NCBI RefSeq assembly: GCF_003722335.1
Contig: NZ_CP026100.1
Span: 4,996,001 to 5,060,000 of the forward strand
From: Caulobacter flavus
Lineage (GTDB): Bacteria; Pseudomonadota; Alphaproteobacteria; Caulobacterales; Caulobacteraceae
Length of the DNA: 64,000 nt
Direction: 5' to 3'
A program made the translations under genes and the position numbers. Positions 17,434 through 26,716 of the stretch are shown here, piece by piece; positions within the stretch are counted from its first letter, which is position 1; every line of letters starts with the position of its first letter. The notes beneath the pieces were generated by a model. The model saw nothing but the letters and a program-made list of their open reading frames with translations, was not told where the DNA came from and searched no databases.

Positions 17434-18215
17434 GCGGCGCGCCGCGTGTAGAGGAACTCGATCACCGCCGCCCTGGCGTGGACGTAACTGGCGTTTTCCG
17501 CCACGGCCAGGCGGTCGCGCGGGCGCGCCAGGTCAACGGGCCGCACCTCGCCGATCGTCGCGCGGGGGCCGTTGGTCATCATCACGATGCGGTCCGACAG
17601 CAGTACCGCCTCGTCGACGTCGTGGGTGACCATCAGCACGGTGTTGTTGAGCGCCGCCTGGATCTCCATGACGCTGTCCTGCAGGTGAGCGCGGGTCAGG
17701 GCGTCCAGCGCCCCGAACGGCTCGTCCAGCAGCAGCACCTTGGGCTGCATGGCCAGCGCCCGGGCGATGCCGACCCGCTGCTTCATGCCGCCCGAGATCT
17801 CGGACGGACGCTTGTCCCTGGCGTGGGTCATCTTGACGAGATCGAGATTGTGCAGCGTCCAGTCGCGGCGCTCGGCCGCCGACTTCCTGCCGGCGAACAC
17901 CTTGTCGACCGCCAGCTGGACGTTCTCGCGCACCGACAGCCACGGCAGCAGCGAGTGGTTCTGGAACACCACCGCCCGCTCGGGTCCCGGCGCGGCGACG
18001 GCCTCGCTGTCGAGGATCACCGCCCCGATCGTGGCGGGCACGAGCCCGGCCACCACGTTCAGCAGGGTGGACTTGCCGCAGCCCGAATGGCCGATGATCG
18101 AGACGAACTCGCCCTTGGCCACCCGCAGCTCGACGCCGCGCAGCACTTCCGACGCGCTCGGACCATGCCCGAAGGTGACGCCGAGGTTCTCGATGGAGAG
18201 ATAGGCCTTGCCCAT
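17430..18215 (-). CDS. nrtD: Nitrate-type ABC transporter, ATP-binding protein
   Basis: A 261-residue ATPase that powers import. Walker A GHSGCGKST is at 42-50, the Q-loop at FQNHSLLPW, the signature ISGGMKQR at 140-147, Walker B LLLDEP at 161-166 and the switch H198. Sequence around the Q-loop and the DxxLP region fits the NrtD/SsuB/TauB group. It lacks the extra C-terminal binding-protein domain of NrtC. It is the last gene of the operon, 15 bases after the permease. Gene name by context and binding-protein type, since this group also includes taurine and sulfonate transporters. Confidence 0.8.
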   Translation of the reverse strand: MGKAYLSIENLGVTFGHGPSASEVLRGVELRVAKGEFVSIIGHSGCGKSTLLNVVAGLVPATIGAVILDSEAVAAPGPERAVVFQNHSLLPWLSVRENVQLAVDKVFAGRKSAAERRDWTLHNLDLVKMTHARDKRPSEISGGMKQRVGIARALAMQPKVLLLDEPFGALDALTRAHLQDSVMEIQAALNNTVLMVTHDVDEAVLLSDRIVMMTNGPRATIGEVRPVDLARPRDRLAVAENASYVHARAAVIEFLYTRRAA

Positions 18216-18230
18216 GATGCTTGTCCTTTC

Positions 18231-19151
18231 TCAGCTCGCCGCGCCGCCGCGCGAGACGATGCGGCCCAGCAGGGCGACGATGCGGTCCAGGGCGAAGCCG
18301 GTCAGGCCCACCCACGCCAGGGCCACGACGATGTCGGAGATGCGCGAGGCGTTGTACTGGTCCCAGATGAAGAAGCCGACGCCGACGCCGCCCAGCAGCA
18401 TCTCGGAGGCGACGATGGCCAGCCAGCTCATGCCCACCCCGATGCGCAGCCCCGTGAAGATGTAGGGCGTGGTCGAGGGCAGCAGGATCTTGAAGAAGTA
18501 CTCGACCGGCGACAGCCGCAGCACCCGGGCGACGTTGCGATAGTCCTCGGCGATGTTGCGCACCCCGACGGCGGTGTTGATGACGATCGGCCAGATCGAG
18601 GTGACGAAGATCACGAACAGGGCCGACGGGTTGGCCTCGTGGAAGGCCGCCAGCGAGATCGGCAGCCAGGCCAGAGGCGGCACCGTACGCAGCACCTGGA
18701 AGATCGGATCCAGACCCCGGTGCGCCCAGCGGTTGGCGCCGATCAGCACGCCCAGACCGACACCGACCACCGCCGAGATCGAGAAGCCCACGGCTACGCG
18801 CCTCAGGCTGGTCAGCACGTGCCAGAACAGGCCCTTGTCGACCCCGCCCCGGTCGTAGAACGGATCGACGATCAGCTCCCTGGACTCCAGCCAGATGCGC
18901 GAGGGCGACGGCAGGCCGTCATAGGAGTCGCCGCACAGCCCCTGCCAGAGCGCCAGGATCACCAGGGCGGTCAGGGCCGGCGGCAGGACGGCGGCCGCGA
19001 CCGCCCCCGCCCGCCGGGCAAGGCCGGCCGCTCCGGGGATCTTCGGAGCGGCCGGCGCGGCCTCCGTCGCCGACGCCGTTGCCGGCGGGGAGACCCTCAC
19101 CGGGGTCGCGACGGGCGCGGCCTCGGCGAAGTCGGGCTTGGGATAGGTCAT
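18231..19151 (-). CDS. nrtB: Nitrate-type ABC transporter, permease
   Basis: A 306-residue inner-membrane permease. An unusually long Ala/Pro-rich cytoplasmic leader (about 1-50) precedes six hydrophobic segments. The EAA loop that contacts the ATPase is around EDYRNVARVLRLSP, and ISLAAFHEANPSALFV and GVGMSWLAIVASE match NrtB/SsuC-type permeases. The ATG at 19151 is chosen; the open frame upstream is a shadow of the binding-protein gene. It lies 14 bases after the binding protein. Confidence 0.8.
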   Translation of the reverse strand: MTYPKPDFAEAAPVATPVRVSPPATASATEAAPAAPKIPGAAGLARRAGAVAAAVLPPALTALVILALWQGLCGDSYDGLPSPSRIWLESRELIVDPFYDRGGVDKGLFWHVLTSLRRVAVGFSISAVVGVGLGVLIGANRWAHRGLDPIFQVLRTVPPLAWLPISLAAFHEANPSALFVIFVTSIWPIVINTAVGVRNIAEDYRNVARVLRLSPVEYFFKILLPSTTPYIFTGLRIGVGMSWLAIVASEMLLGGVGVGFFIWDQYNASRISDIVVALAWVGLTGFALDRIVALLGRIVSRGGAAS

Positions 19152-19165
19152 GGCTGTCCCCTTCC

Positions 19166-20463
19166 TCAGGCGAGCTTCTTGATGGGCTGGCTGGCGAGGT
19201 AGGCGCCCGGATTGGCCGGATCGAACACCTTGCCGTCGAAGAACCGCTCGGGGCCTCGGCTGTCGCCGGCGGGGCCGGACTGGCCGATGCTCTTGGCGGC
19301 GGCGCGCCAGATGTCGGCGCGGTTGACCTTGTTGACCAGCGCCTGCTTGTTGACCCCCTGCCCGATCACGCCCCAGCGGATGTTCTCGGTGACGAACCAC
19401 AGGTCGTGCGACTTGAAGGGGAAGCTGGCGTTGTCGGCCCAGAACTTCATGACGTGCGGCGAGCCCGTCACCTTGCGGCCGTCGCCATAGTCGATGACGC
19501 CCTGCTGGCGGGGCAGGATGTCGCCCATCGGCACGTTGATGTACTGCCGCCCCGAGACGATCGAGCACATGGCCGCCTTGTTGGCCGGCTTGTCGCACCA
19601 CATCTGGGCCTCCAGCACGGCGGCGGTGAGGGCCTGGGCCGCGCGCGGGTAGCGGTCGACCCAGTCGGCCCGCATTCCCAGCGCCTTCTCCGGATGGTTC
19701 ATCCAGATCTCGCTGGTGGTCGTGGCGGTGTAGCCGATGCGCTGGTTGACCGTCTGGCCGTTCCACGGCTCGCCCACGCAGAAGGCGTCCTGGGTGCCGG
19801 CCTTGAGGTTGGCCACCATCTGCGGCGGCGGGATGACGATGGTCGAGACGTCGACGTCGGGATTGATGCCCGCCGCGGCCAGCCAATATCGAACCCACAG
19901 GTCGTGAGTTCCACCACGGAAGGTCATGGCGACCTTGGCGATGTTGCCCGAGGCCCGCAGCTGGGCGAACTTGGCCTTGGCCCCGGCGGCGTTTAGGCCG
20001 ACCTTCACGGCCTTCAGGTCGTTGCCGACCGAAATCGCCTGGCCGTTGGTGTTCAGCCTCGCCAGCACGTACATCGGCAGCGGCTTGCCGCCGGTCTGGA
20101 CGCCCAGGGTGAACTGCAGCGGCATGGGCGACAGGATGTGCGCCCCGTCGACGCCGCCGCCGCCCGAGCCCAGCATCAGGTTGTCGCGCGTGGCGGCCCA
20201 CGAGGCCTGCTTGACCACCTCGACGTCGGGCAGGCCATGCTTGGCGAAGAAGCCGCGCTCCTTGGCGATGATCAGCGGCGAGCTGTCGGTCAGGGCGATG
20301 AAGCCCAGGCGCGCCTTGGCGGTCTCCGGTCCTGGTCCGGCGGCATGCGCCCCGGCCGGGAACGCCGCCTTGACGGCGGCCATGGTGGCGGCGGCCCCGA
20401 TCAGGGCCGTGCGGCGGGAAACGCCCTCGGGGCGGTCTTGTCGGTCTTGGTCATGATCGCCAT
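19166..20463 (-). pseudogene. nrtA: Nitrate-type substrate-binding protein, frameshifted in the Tat signal
   Basis: The mature protein (from about 20340 to 19166) is an NrtA/CmpA-type binding protein: IALTDSSPLIIAKERGFF opens it and GAHILSPMPLQFTLG follows. The natural starts at 20463 or 20454 (MAIMTKTDKTAP) are in a different frame from the Tat signal SRRTALIGAAAT. One added C in the CCCC run (complement of 20429-20432) would join them as MTKTDKTAPEGVSRRTAL. As written, only a start at 20383 remains, which lacks the twin-arginine motif. So this is either a real one-base deletion that blocks export or a sequencing error in a homopolymer. The downstream genes look intact. Confidence 0.75.
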
Positions 20464-20468
20464 CCGTC

Positions 20469-21836
20469 TCAGAGCTTGTATTCGAGGGAGAACCAGGCCT
20501 TGGTCCGTGAGGCTGGCGGGGACAGGGTCCCGGCCGGCACGGTCGTCTCGCGCTGGAAGTCGGCGTACTTCACCAGCAGGGTCAGCTTGGGCGTGATCGC
20601 CGCCGTCAGCTGCACCTCCCACTCGTGGCCGAGGTCGGCGCCGGTGCGCTGGTCGTCGAAGTCGTGGTAGCGGACCAGGACGTCGCTGTTGAAGAACCAT
20701 GTCTTCCTGAAGCGCGGCTTGACGTTGAGGCCGACGTTCAGGTCCTGCAGGCCGTCGGCGAAGCTCTTGTTGCCGCCGGGCGAGACCCACGAGTCCGACC
20801 AGCCGTTGAAGGCGTGGACGGTGCCCAATGGCGTGGTGAAGCCCCGCGTTCCGTCGCCCTCCAGCTGCTCGTAGGCCAGGCGGGCGGTGTAGATGTCGAA
20901 GGTTCCGGCCACCTCGCCGGCCCAGTAGTCGAGGTCGTAGCTGGGCGTGTTGCCGTGCCAGTCGCTCTGGCGGGCGAAGGCCGCGCCATAGGCCAACTGG
21001 TAGAGCCCTACCCAGGTCTTGCCCGAGGCCTTGGCGCCCTTGGTGATCGACGAGTTGATCGGCGAATTGCCGAAGTCGAGCGCGTAGACGAAGCCCTGCA
21101 GGCGCAGCGCCTCGGCCGGCGACCAAGTGACGTTCAGCAGGTGGCTGTCGCTGTCCCAGTCGCGCAGTTCGCCGAGGATGCGGTTGACGTGGGTGAGGTA
21201 GGCGTAGGTCCCCTTCACCCGGCCCAGCGCGAAGTCGGCGCGGACGCCGTCGAAGGTCTGCTCGTCCTGGCGCCAGGCGACGCCGCCGACGAAGCGCTGG
21301 TCGTCGAGCACGATGCGCTGGCGGCCGGCCGTCAGCTGGAAGGCCGCGCCGGGCGTCCAGGTCACCTGGGCGCGGTTGACCTCGGTGACGTCGGGATCGT
21401 TGACGATCGGGTAGCGGGCCTTGTCGGCGCCGTTCAGCGGCGGCGTGGCCGCGCCGGGCACGTTGACCGCGTAGTGCTCGGGACCGATCTGGCGGACGTC
21501 CTCGAACTCGATCAGGCCTTTGAAACCATGGAAGTCGCCGGTCTCCCAGCCCAGCCGGGTGCGGACGGTGTAGGCGTTCGCCCGCTCGCGCAGATTGGCC
21601 TGGTCGACGGTCTCGTAGCGCGCCCGCACCTCGAAGATCGGCTTTCCCGCCAGCACCTGGTCGCTGAACGTCGGCGGCGGCGCAGGCGTCGGCGACGGTT
21701 CGGCCAGCTGCGCCACGGCTTCCGGCTCGGCGGCCGGCGGCGCGGTTTCGGTTGTCGTCTGAGCGTGCGCTCCCGCGGCCCACAGCAGCGCCGCGAGCCC
21801 TGCGCCGAGCGTCAGCCCGGCCCTCGTCGTCTTCAT
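20469..21836 (-). CDS. Alginate-export-family outer-membrane porin
   Basis: A 455-residue protein with a signal peptide (MKTTRAGLTLGAG, cleavage near AHAQ), a Pro/Ala linker, and then alternating beta strands ending in SLEYKL, a typical outer-membrane C-terminus. Motifs such as FEVRARYETVDQ, RTRLGWETG and GRQRIVLDDQRFVGG match the alginate export porin family. Its place before the nitrate-type transporter suggests it passes the same solute across the outer membrane. The ATG at 21836 has GGAAGAGG upstream. Only 19 bases separate it from a strong terminator, so expression needs read-through. Confidence 0.82.
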   Translation of the reverse strand: MKTTRAGLTLGAGLAALLWAAGAHAQTTTETAPPAAEPEAVAQLAEPSPTPAPPPTFSDQVLAGKPIFEVRARYETVDQANLRERANAYTVRTRLGWETGDFHGFKGLIEFEDVRQIGPEHYAVNVPGAATPPLNGADKARYPIVNDPDVTEVNRAQVTWTPGAAFQLTAGRQRIVLDDQRFVGGVAWRQDEQTFDGVRADFALGRVKGTYAYLTHVNRILGELRDWDSDSHLLNVTWSPAEALRLQGFVYALDFGNSPINSSITKGAKASGKTWVGLYQLAYGAAFARQSDWHGNTPSYDLDYWAGEVAGTFDIYTARLAYEQLEGDGTRGFTTPLGTVHAFNGWSDSWVSPGGNKSFADGLQDLNVGLNVKPRFRKTWFFNSDVLVRYHDFDDQRTGADLGHEWEVQLTAAITPKLTLLVKYADFQRETTVPAGTLSPPASRTKAWFSLEYKL

Positions 21837-21855
21837 GCCTCTTCCCCTCAAGGCC

Positions 21856-21896
21856 AAAAAAAAACGCCCGGCGGGGGCGCAAGCCCCCTCCGGACG
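21856..21896 (-). terminator. Intrinsic terminator in the leader of the porin-transporter operon (attenuator candidate)
   Basis: On the minus strand, CGTCCGG and CCGGGCG arms (21896-21890 and 21871-21865) enclose a 6-bp stem GGGGGC/GCCCCC with a UUGC loop, followed by nine T residues (21864-21856). The next gene starts 19 bases later, which leaves no room for a promoter. Two more hairpins precede it: GCCGAC/GTCGGC with a six-base loop (21915-21932) and GGGGCC/GGCTCC with a GCAA loop (21936-21951). Nitrate assimilation operons are often controlled by NasT-type antitermination, but the six-base loop here lacks the A1 expected for an ANTAR site. Confidence 0.75.
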
Positions 21897-22135
21897 TCGT
21901 TGTCCAAAACAGTCGCCGACCCCGTCGTCGGCGTCGGAGCCTTGCGGCCCCTCGCGGAACGTCGTTGCCCCGCGTGTCGTGATCAGGGACGCATCGACCG
22001 CCCGGGGACGGCAATCGACAAACCGCCGTTATCGATCGTTTCGCAGGTGCGGCGCCCGTTTTTGCGCAGCAGCACGGCGCCCAAAGCTTGGGCGGCGCCC
22101 GTAAACCGGGCACGCCCCTCCCGCCACGGACGGTC

Positions 22136-23419
22136 TCAGAGCTTGTACTCGAGGGTGAACCACACCTTCTTGCGCGAGGCGGGCGGCGCCAGGGTACCGC
22201 TCGGCACGCTGTCGACCCGATCGAATCCCGCGTACTTCAGCTGAGCCGACAGCTTGGGGGCGATGGTCGCCGTCAGCTGGGCGTTCCACTCGTGGCCGAG
22301 ATCGGCCCCCGTGCGGTCGTCGTCGAAGTCGTGGTAGCGGACCAGCAACTCGGGATTGGTAAAGCCGCGCGCCTTGATCTTCGGTTTGACCGTGACGGTG
22401 AAGTTCAGGTCGTCCAGGCCGTCGGCGAAGCTCTTGTTGCCGCCCAGCGAAGACCAGGCGTCGGCCCAGCCGTAGAAGCCGTGGGCCGCGCCCAGCGGCG
22501 CGCCGAAGCCGCGCGTGCCGTCGCCCTCCAGCATGTGGTAGCCGATCTGGGCCGTGTAGATGCCGCGCGTGGCCGCGAACTCGCCGCCCAGATAGTCGAG
22601 CTCGTAGTCGGCGGTGGCGCGGTGATAGTCGCTCTGACGGGCGAAGGCGCCGGAATAGGTCAGGGTGTAGGGCCCCGCCTTGGTCCTGCCCACGCCGCGC
22701 ACGCCCTTGGTGATCGAGGTGTTCACCGGCGAGTCCGAGAAGTCGAGGGCGTAGACGAAGGCGGTGGCCTTCAGCGCCTCGGAGAAGGTCCAGGTGGCGT
22801 TGACGAAATGGCTGTCGCTGTCCCAGTCGCGCCGCTCGCCCAGCGCCCGGTTGACCCGGGTCACGTAGACGTAGGTCCCCCTGAAGCGGCTGAGCGTCAG
22901 GTCGGTGCGCAGGCCGTCATAGGTCTGCTCGTCCTGGCGCCAGGCGGCGGCCGCGACGAAGCGCTGGTCGTCGAACTGGATCTTCTGGCGGCCGGCGGTC
23001 AGTTGCAGCGCCTTGCTGGGCGTCCACTGCAACTGGGCGCGGTTCACCTCGGTGACGTTGGGATCGTTGATCGCCGGGTAGCGGGCCTTGTCGGCGCCGT
23101 TCAGCGGCGTGGAGACGCCCGGCGTGGTGATCGCGAAGTGCTCGGGCCCCACGCGGCGGACGTCGTCGAACTCGATCAGCGCCTTGACGTCATGCCAGCC
23201 GCCGGTCTCCCAACCGAAGCGCGTGCGCACCGTCGTGCCCTCGGCGTCGTTGCGCAGGGTGGCTGTCTTGGTCTGGTCGAAACGCTCGTAGCGGGCGCGG
23301 ATCTCCAGCAGAGGCCTGCCGGCCTTCACCGCCTCCAGCAGCGACGCCTCCTGGGCGCTCGCGCCGCTCGACCACGCCAAGGCCATGAGGCCCACACACA
23401 CAACATGCGACTTGTTCAT
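22136..23419 (-). CDS. Alginate-export-family outer-membrane porin, paralog
   Basis: A 427-residue outer-membrane protein, signal peptide ending near SGASAQ. It aligns along its length with the 455-residue neighbour: LEIRARYERFDQ, RTRFGWETGG, LNGADKARYPAINDPNVTEV, GRQKIQFDDQRF and the final FTLEYKL. It lacks the Pro/Ala linker of its partner. The two were produced by tandem duplication and are separated by a 299-base spacer that holds the attenuator-like terminator. It is the first gene of the minus-strand group; the palindrome GGGTTAACCC (23442-23451) lies 22 bases upstream of its start. Confidence 0.82.
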   Translation of the reverse strand: MNKSHVVCVGLMALAWSSGASAQEASLLEAVKAGRPLLEIRARYERFDQTKTATLRNDAEGTTVRTRFGWETGGWHDVKALIEFDDVRRVGPEHFAITTPGVSTPLNGADKARYPAINDPNVTEVNRAQLQWTPSKALQLTAGRQKIQFDDQRFVAAAAWRQDEQTYDGLRTDLTLSRFRGTYVYVTRVNRALGERRDWDSDSHFVNATWTFSEALKATAFVYALDFSDSPVNTSITKGVRGVGRTKAGPYTLTYSGAFARQSDYHRATADYELDYLGGEFAATRGIYTAQIGYHMLEGDGTRGFGAPLGAAHGFYGWADAWSSLGGNKSFADGLDDLNFTVTVKPKIKARGFTNPELLVRYHDFDDDRTGADLGHEWNAQLTATIAPKLSAQLKYAGFDRVDSVPSGTLAPPASRKKVWFTLEYKL

Positions 23420-23565
23420 GCGGCGGGGCTCTAGGGCCCAAGGGTTAACCCGCTACCACCACCGCGCCATCGAACAGCGTTGTATTTGCGCAGCCCGGCT
23501 AAGCTTCGGTCGGCACGGGGAAATTTCGCGGGTGCGACCGTTTGTCGCCCGCCCCGCGCGCGCCT

Positions 23566-24204
23566 CTACCTGTCGGCGATCAGGCCGTGCATGACCCCGT
23601 CCAGCGTGACCTGCATCAGCTCCTCGGCCGGGGCCCAGTTGCGGCTGGGCTTGGTGATGACCAGCGAGACGATGCCGTGACAGGCCGCCCACAGCACCTG
23701 GGCGGCGCTTTCGGCCGTGCCCGTCTTCAGGCGGCCGGCGGCGGCGATCTCGCGGATCGGGCCGCTGAACTCGTCGAAGCAGCGGTCGCCGAGATCGGAC
23801 ACCGCCTGCTGCTTCTCGACCGAGATCGCCTCGTTCGAGCCGCAGAACACCAGCTGGTAGGTGTTGGGGTTCTCGAACGCGAAGCGCATGTAGGCGTCGA
23901 GCATCCGTCGCACCTTCTCCACCGCGTCGATCGGCTCCTGCGACAGGGCGACATTGATCGACAGCAGCTGCTCGATGGCCTCCTTGCCGATCTCGAGCAG
24001 GATCTGGTCCTTGTCGCGGAAATGCATGTAGAGCGCGGTCGAGGACACGCCCACGGCGTCGGCGATCTTGCGGATCGTCGCCCCGGCGTAGCCCTCGGCG
24101 ATGAAGATCTTCTCGGCGGCGGCCAGGATTTCGCCCCGGCGCATGTGGCCGTCGCCCTTGGGCTTGCGGGCGGACCTGGGCGGCTTCTTCAACGCGACGG
24201 TCAC
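23566..24204 (-). CDS. TetR-family transcriptional regulator
   Basis: A 212-residue regulator. After a basic leader (KKPPRSARKPKGD) the TetR helix-turn-helix runs from about 25 to 70: EILAAAEKIFIAEGYAGATI, then VGVSSTALYMHFRDKDQIL. The ligand domain includes a WAACHGIVSLVI segment typical of the TetR_C_33/WHG group. The start is GTG at 24204 with GAGGAA upstream. It is divergent from the glycosyltransferase gene and next to the porin genes; either could be its target. Confidence 0.88.
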   Translation of the reverse strand: MTVALKKPPRSARKPKGDGHMRRGEILAAAEKIFIAEGYAGATIRKIADAVGVSSTALYMHFRDKDQILLEIGKEAIEQLLSINVALSQEPIDAVEKVRRMLDAYMRFAFENPNTYQLVFCGSNEAISVEKQQAVSDLGDRCFDEFSGPIREIAAAGRLKTGTAESAAQVLWAACHGIVSLVITKPSRNWAPAEELMQVTLDGVMHGLIADR

Positions 24205-24369
24205 GATACGGTACTTCCTCCCTCTTCCCCGACCTGACACTAAACGGGAATCACCCAGGGCCGACAAGCGTAACGCCGGTTTTACGTAGAACGCGTATTT
24301 TTCCGTTTGACACTTTATAGTTGAATTTATCGAGTCGCTCCCGCCGACAAGGCTAAGCTGGGGGGCGAC

Positions 24370-25782
24370 ATGGCGCGTGAGGAACGGCGGCTGCACGTCG
24401 ATGGGCTGGACCATGCCGTCCTGCCCGATCCGCCACTGGTCGCGCCGGTTCCGCCCGCCGACGGCGCGCATCGGCGACTGAGCCCCGCGCAGGGCTTTCT
24501 CCTGGTCGCGTTGCTGCTCGGACTGACGGCGGGTCTGGCGACGGCGCCCGGCGCGACGCTGGCCGCCCTCAAGTGGACGGGTCTCGCGCTGTTCGCCCTT
24601 CTGGCCACCCTGCGGCTGGTCGCGGCCCTGACGCCTCGGCGCGTCGTCGCCGCGCCCGCCCTGCCCGACGACGCCTTGCCCACCTACACGGTGCTGGCGC
24701 CGCTCTACAAGGAAGCGTCGGTGGCGGCCGAACTGGTCGCCAATCTCGGCCGGCTGGACTATCCGCGCGATCGCCTGCAGGTGCTGGTGGTGCTGGAAGC
24801 CGACGACGGCGAGACCATTTCGGCCTTCCACGCCCTGGACCTGCCCGCCTTCATCCAGGTGCTGATCGTGCCGCCGGGCGGCCCCAAGACCAAGCCCCGC
24901 GCCTGCAACCACGCCCTGGAACGGGCGCGGGGCGAGCTGCTGGTGATCTACGACGCCGAGGACGCGCCCGATCCGCTGCAGTTGCGCGAGGCGGCCGCCC
25001 GCTTCGCCGCCGGCCCGGCGGAGCTGGCCTGCCTGCAGGCGCCGCTGCGGATCGAGATCCCCACGATCGCCGGCTTCCTGCCCCGCCAGTTCCAGCAGGA
25101 GTACGCGGCGCACTTCGAGGTGCTGCTGCCGGCGCTGGCCCGCTGGCGGCTGGCCTTTCCGCTGGGCGGCACCAGCAACCATTTCGCGGTGGGGCCCCTG
25201 CGCGCGGTCGGCGGCTGGGACGCCTTCAACGTCACCGAGGACGCCGACGTAGGCTTTCGCCTGGCGGCCGCCGGCTATGCTCTGGACGTCGTCGACCCGC
25301 CGACCCTGGAAACGGCCCCGACCACCTGGAAGGCCTGGCGGCCGCAGCGGGCGCGGTGGATCAAGGGTCATCTTGCGACGCTGCTGGTGCACCTGCGCGG
25401 CCCGGCCGCCCGACGACCACGCGTGGCCCTGGCTTTGTTCCTGACCCTCTTTCTCTCGCTGGCCTCGACGCATCTGCACGCCCCGATCTTCGCCGGGGCC
25501 GTGCTGCTGGTCCTGGTCGACCTCGCGCCAGACGGCCACGCCGTGATCGACCAGGCGGGCCTTGCGCTTCTCGTCTACGCCTGGAGCGGCTCGGCCATCG
25601 CCGCGAGCGTCGGCCGAAGGCGCGCCGGCGGCACGGCCAGGTGGCTCGACCTCCTGGGTCTGCCCGCGATCTGGCTCGCCCAGGGCTGGGCCGGATGCCA
25701 CGCGCTGTGGCAGTTCGTGCGCCGTCCGCACCACTGGGACAAGACCCCGCACGCGCCTCGGGCTGGACGACGCTTGGCCTGA
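24370..25782 (+). CDS. Membrane glycosyltransferase family 2
   Basis: A 470-residue processive-type glycosyltransferase. Two N-terminal membrane segments (about 42-58 and 66-86) precede the GT-A domain with YTVLAPLYKE, DAED at 195-198 as metal/nucleotide site, TED at 289-291 as the likely catalytic base and QRARW at 326-330. Further membrane segments follow from 345 to 440. This layout is that of cellulose synthase-like enzymes that polymerise and export a sugar chain. The polymer is unknown and no other polysaccharide genes lie beside it. Confidence 0.85.
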   Translation: MAREERRLHVDGLDHAVLPDPPLVAPVPPADGAHRRLSPAQGFLLVALLLGLTAGLATAPGATLAALKWTGLALFALLATLRLVAALTPRRVVAAPALPDDALPTYTVLAPLYKEASVAAELVANLGRLDYPRDRLQVLVVLEADDGETISAFHALDLPAFIQVLIVPPGGPKTKPRACNHALERARGELLVIYDAEDAPDPLQLREAAARFAAGPAELACLQAPLRIEIPTIAGFLPRQFQQEYAAHFEVLLPALARWRLAFPLGGTSNHFAVGPLRAVGGWDAFNVTEDADVGFRLAAAGYALDVVDPPTLETAPTTWKAWRPQRARWIKGHLATLLVHLRGPAARRPRVALALFLTLFLSLASTHLHAPIFAGAVLLVLVDLAPDGHAVIDQAGLALLVYAWSGSAIAASVGRRRAGGTARWLDLLGLPAIWLAQGWAGCHALWQFVRRPHHWDKTPHAPRAGRRLA

Positions 25783-25799
25783 GCGCGTATGGCGTGGCC

Positions 25800-26711
25800 A
25801 TGCACCCGACCATCGCCGCCTCTCCTCTCGTCATGCGCACCACCGGCTGGGCCGACTACGCCCTGCTCGACAGCGGGCGCGGCAAGAAGCTGGAACGCTA
25901 CGGCCGCTACACCGTCGTTCGCCCCGAGCCGCAGTGCTTCTGGGAGCCGCGCCTGCCGGCCAGCGCCTGGGACGAGGCCGACGCCGTGTTCGATCCCTCC
26001 GACGAGGACGAAGCCGGCCGCTGGCGCTTCCGCGGCAAGCCGATCGAGAAGTTCGACCTGGCCTGGGGCGAGGCGAAGTTCCATGGCCAGTTCACGCCGT
26101 TCCGCCACCTGGCCTTCTTCCCCGAGCAGGCCGCCAACTGGGCCTGGCAGGACGAACGCGTGCGCGCCTTCATCAAGGCTCGCGGCCGCCAGCCCAAGAT
26201 CCTGAACCTGTTCGGCTATACCGGCGTGGCCAGCCTGGTCTGCGCCGCCGCCGGCGCCCACGTCACCCATGTCGACGCCTCGAAGAAGTCGGTCGGCTTC
26301 GCGCGCGAGAACGCCGCCTTCGCGGGCCTGGCCGAAAAGCCGATCCGCTGGATCGTCGAGGACGCCCGCCGCTTCGTCGCCCGCGAGGTGCGCCGCGGCA
26401 ACGTCTATGATGGTGTCATCCTGGACCCGCCGAAGTTCGGCCGCGGTCCCGACGGCGAGGTCTGGCGCCTGTTCGAGGACCTGCCGGCGCTCGCCGCCGA
26501 CTGCGCCCAGCTGCTGGCCGAAGACGCCGACTTCCTGCTGATGAACGCCTATGCCGCCCGCGTCTCGGGCGCGGCGATGTCGGGCCTGCTGGCCCAGGCG
26601 CTCGACGGCCGCGCGGGCGTCATCGACTGGGGCGAACTGTCCTTGGTGGAGGATCGTGGCGACCGCCAGATCGGCCTGTCGTTCTTCGCCCGCTGGTCGT
26701 CGGAGGCTTGA
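25800..26711 (+). CDS. Class I SAM-dependent RNA methyltransferase (RlmI/RlmK-like)
   Basis: A 303-residue methyltransferase. SAM motif I is LNLFGYTGVASLVCAAAG, the acidic end of strand 2 is VDASKKSV, and the catalytic-region motif is ILDPPKFGRG. The order and the wording FHGQFTPFRHLAFFPEQ fit the RlmI/RlmK group, which makes 5-methylcytosine or 7-methylguanine in 23S rRNA, but no PUA domain is present. It lies 17 bases after the glycosyltransferase and 5 bases before an RNA methyltransferase of another fold, so an rRNA-modification role is likely. Confidence 0.82.
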   Translation: MHPTIAASPLVMRTTGWADYALLDSGRGKKLERYGRYTVVRPEPQCFWEPRLPASAWDEADAVFDPSDEDEAGRWRFRGKPIEKFDLAWGEAKFHGQFTPFRHLAFFPEQAANWAWQDERVRAFIKARGRQPKILNLFGYTGVASLVCAAAGAHVTHVDASKKSVGFARENAAFAGLAEKPIRWIVEDARRFVAREVRRGNVYDGVILDPPKFGRGPDGEVWRLFEDLPALAADCAQLLAEDADFLLMNAYAARVSGAAMSGLLAQALDGRAGVIDWGELSLVEDRGDRQIGLSFFARWSSEA

Positions 26712-26716
26712 GAGAC

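Noticed and set aside
18231..20201. A 656-codon minus-strand frame spanning permease and binding protein
   Set aside because: The upstream half is out of frame with the binding protein; the permease alone starts at 19151.
21915..21932. Reading the six-base-loop hairpin as an ANTAR binding site
   Set aside because: The loop is GACGGG; the conserved A at position 1 is missing and the neighbouring hairpin has a four-base loop, so it does not fit the dual hexaloop motif.
24307..24321. TTGACA followed by TATAGT as a promoter for the glycosyltransferase gene
   Set aside because: The spacing between the two boxes is only three bases and no -10 box lies at the normal distance from TTGACA.
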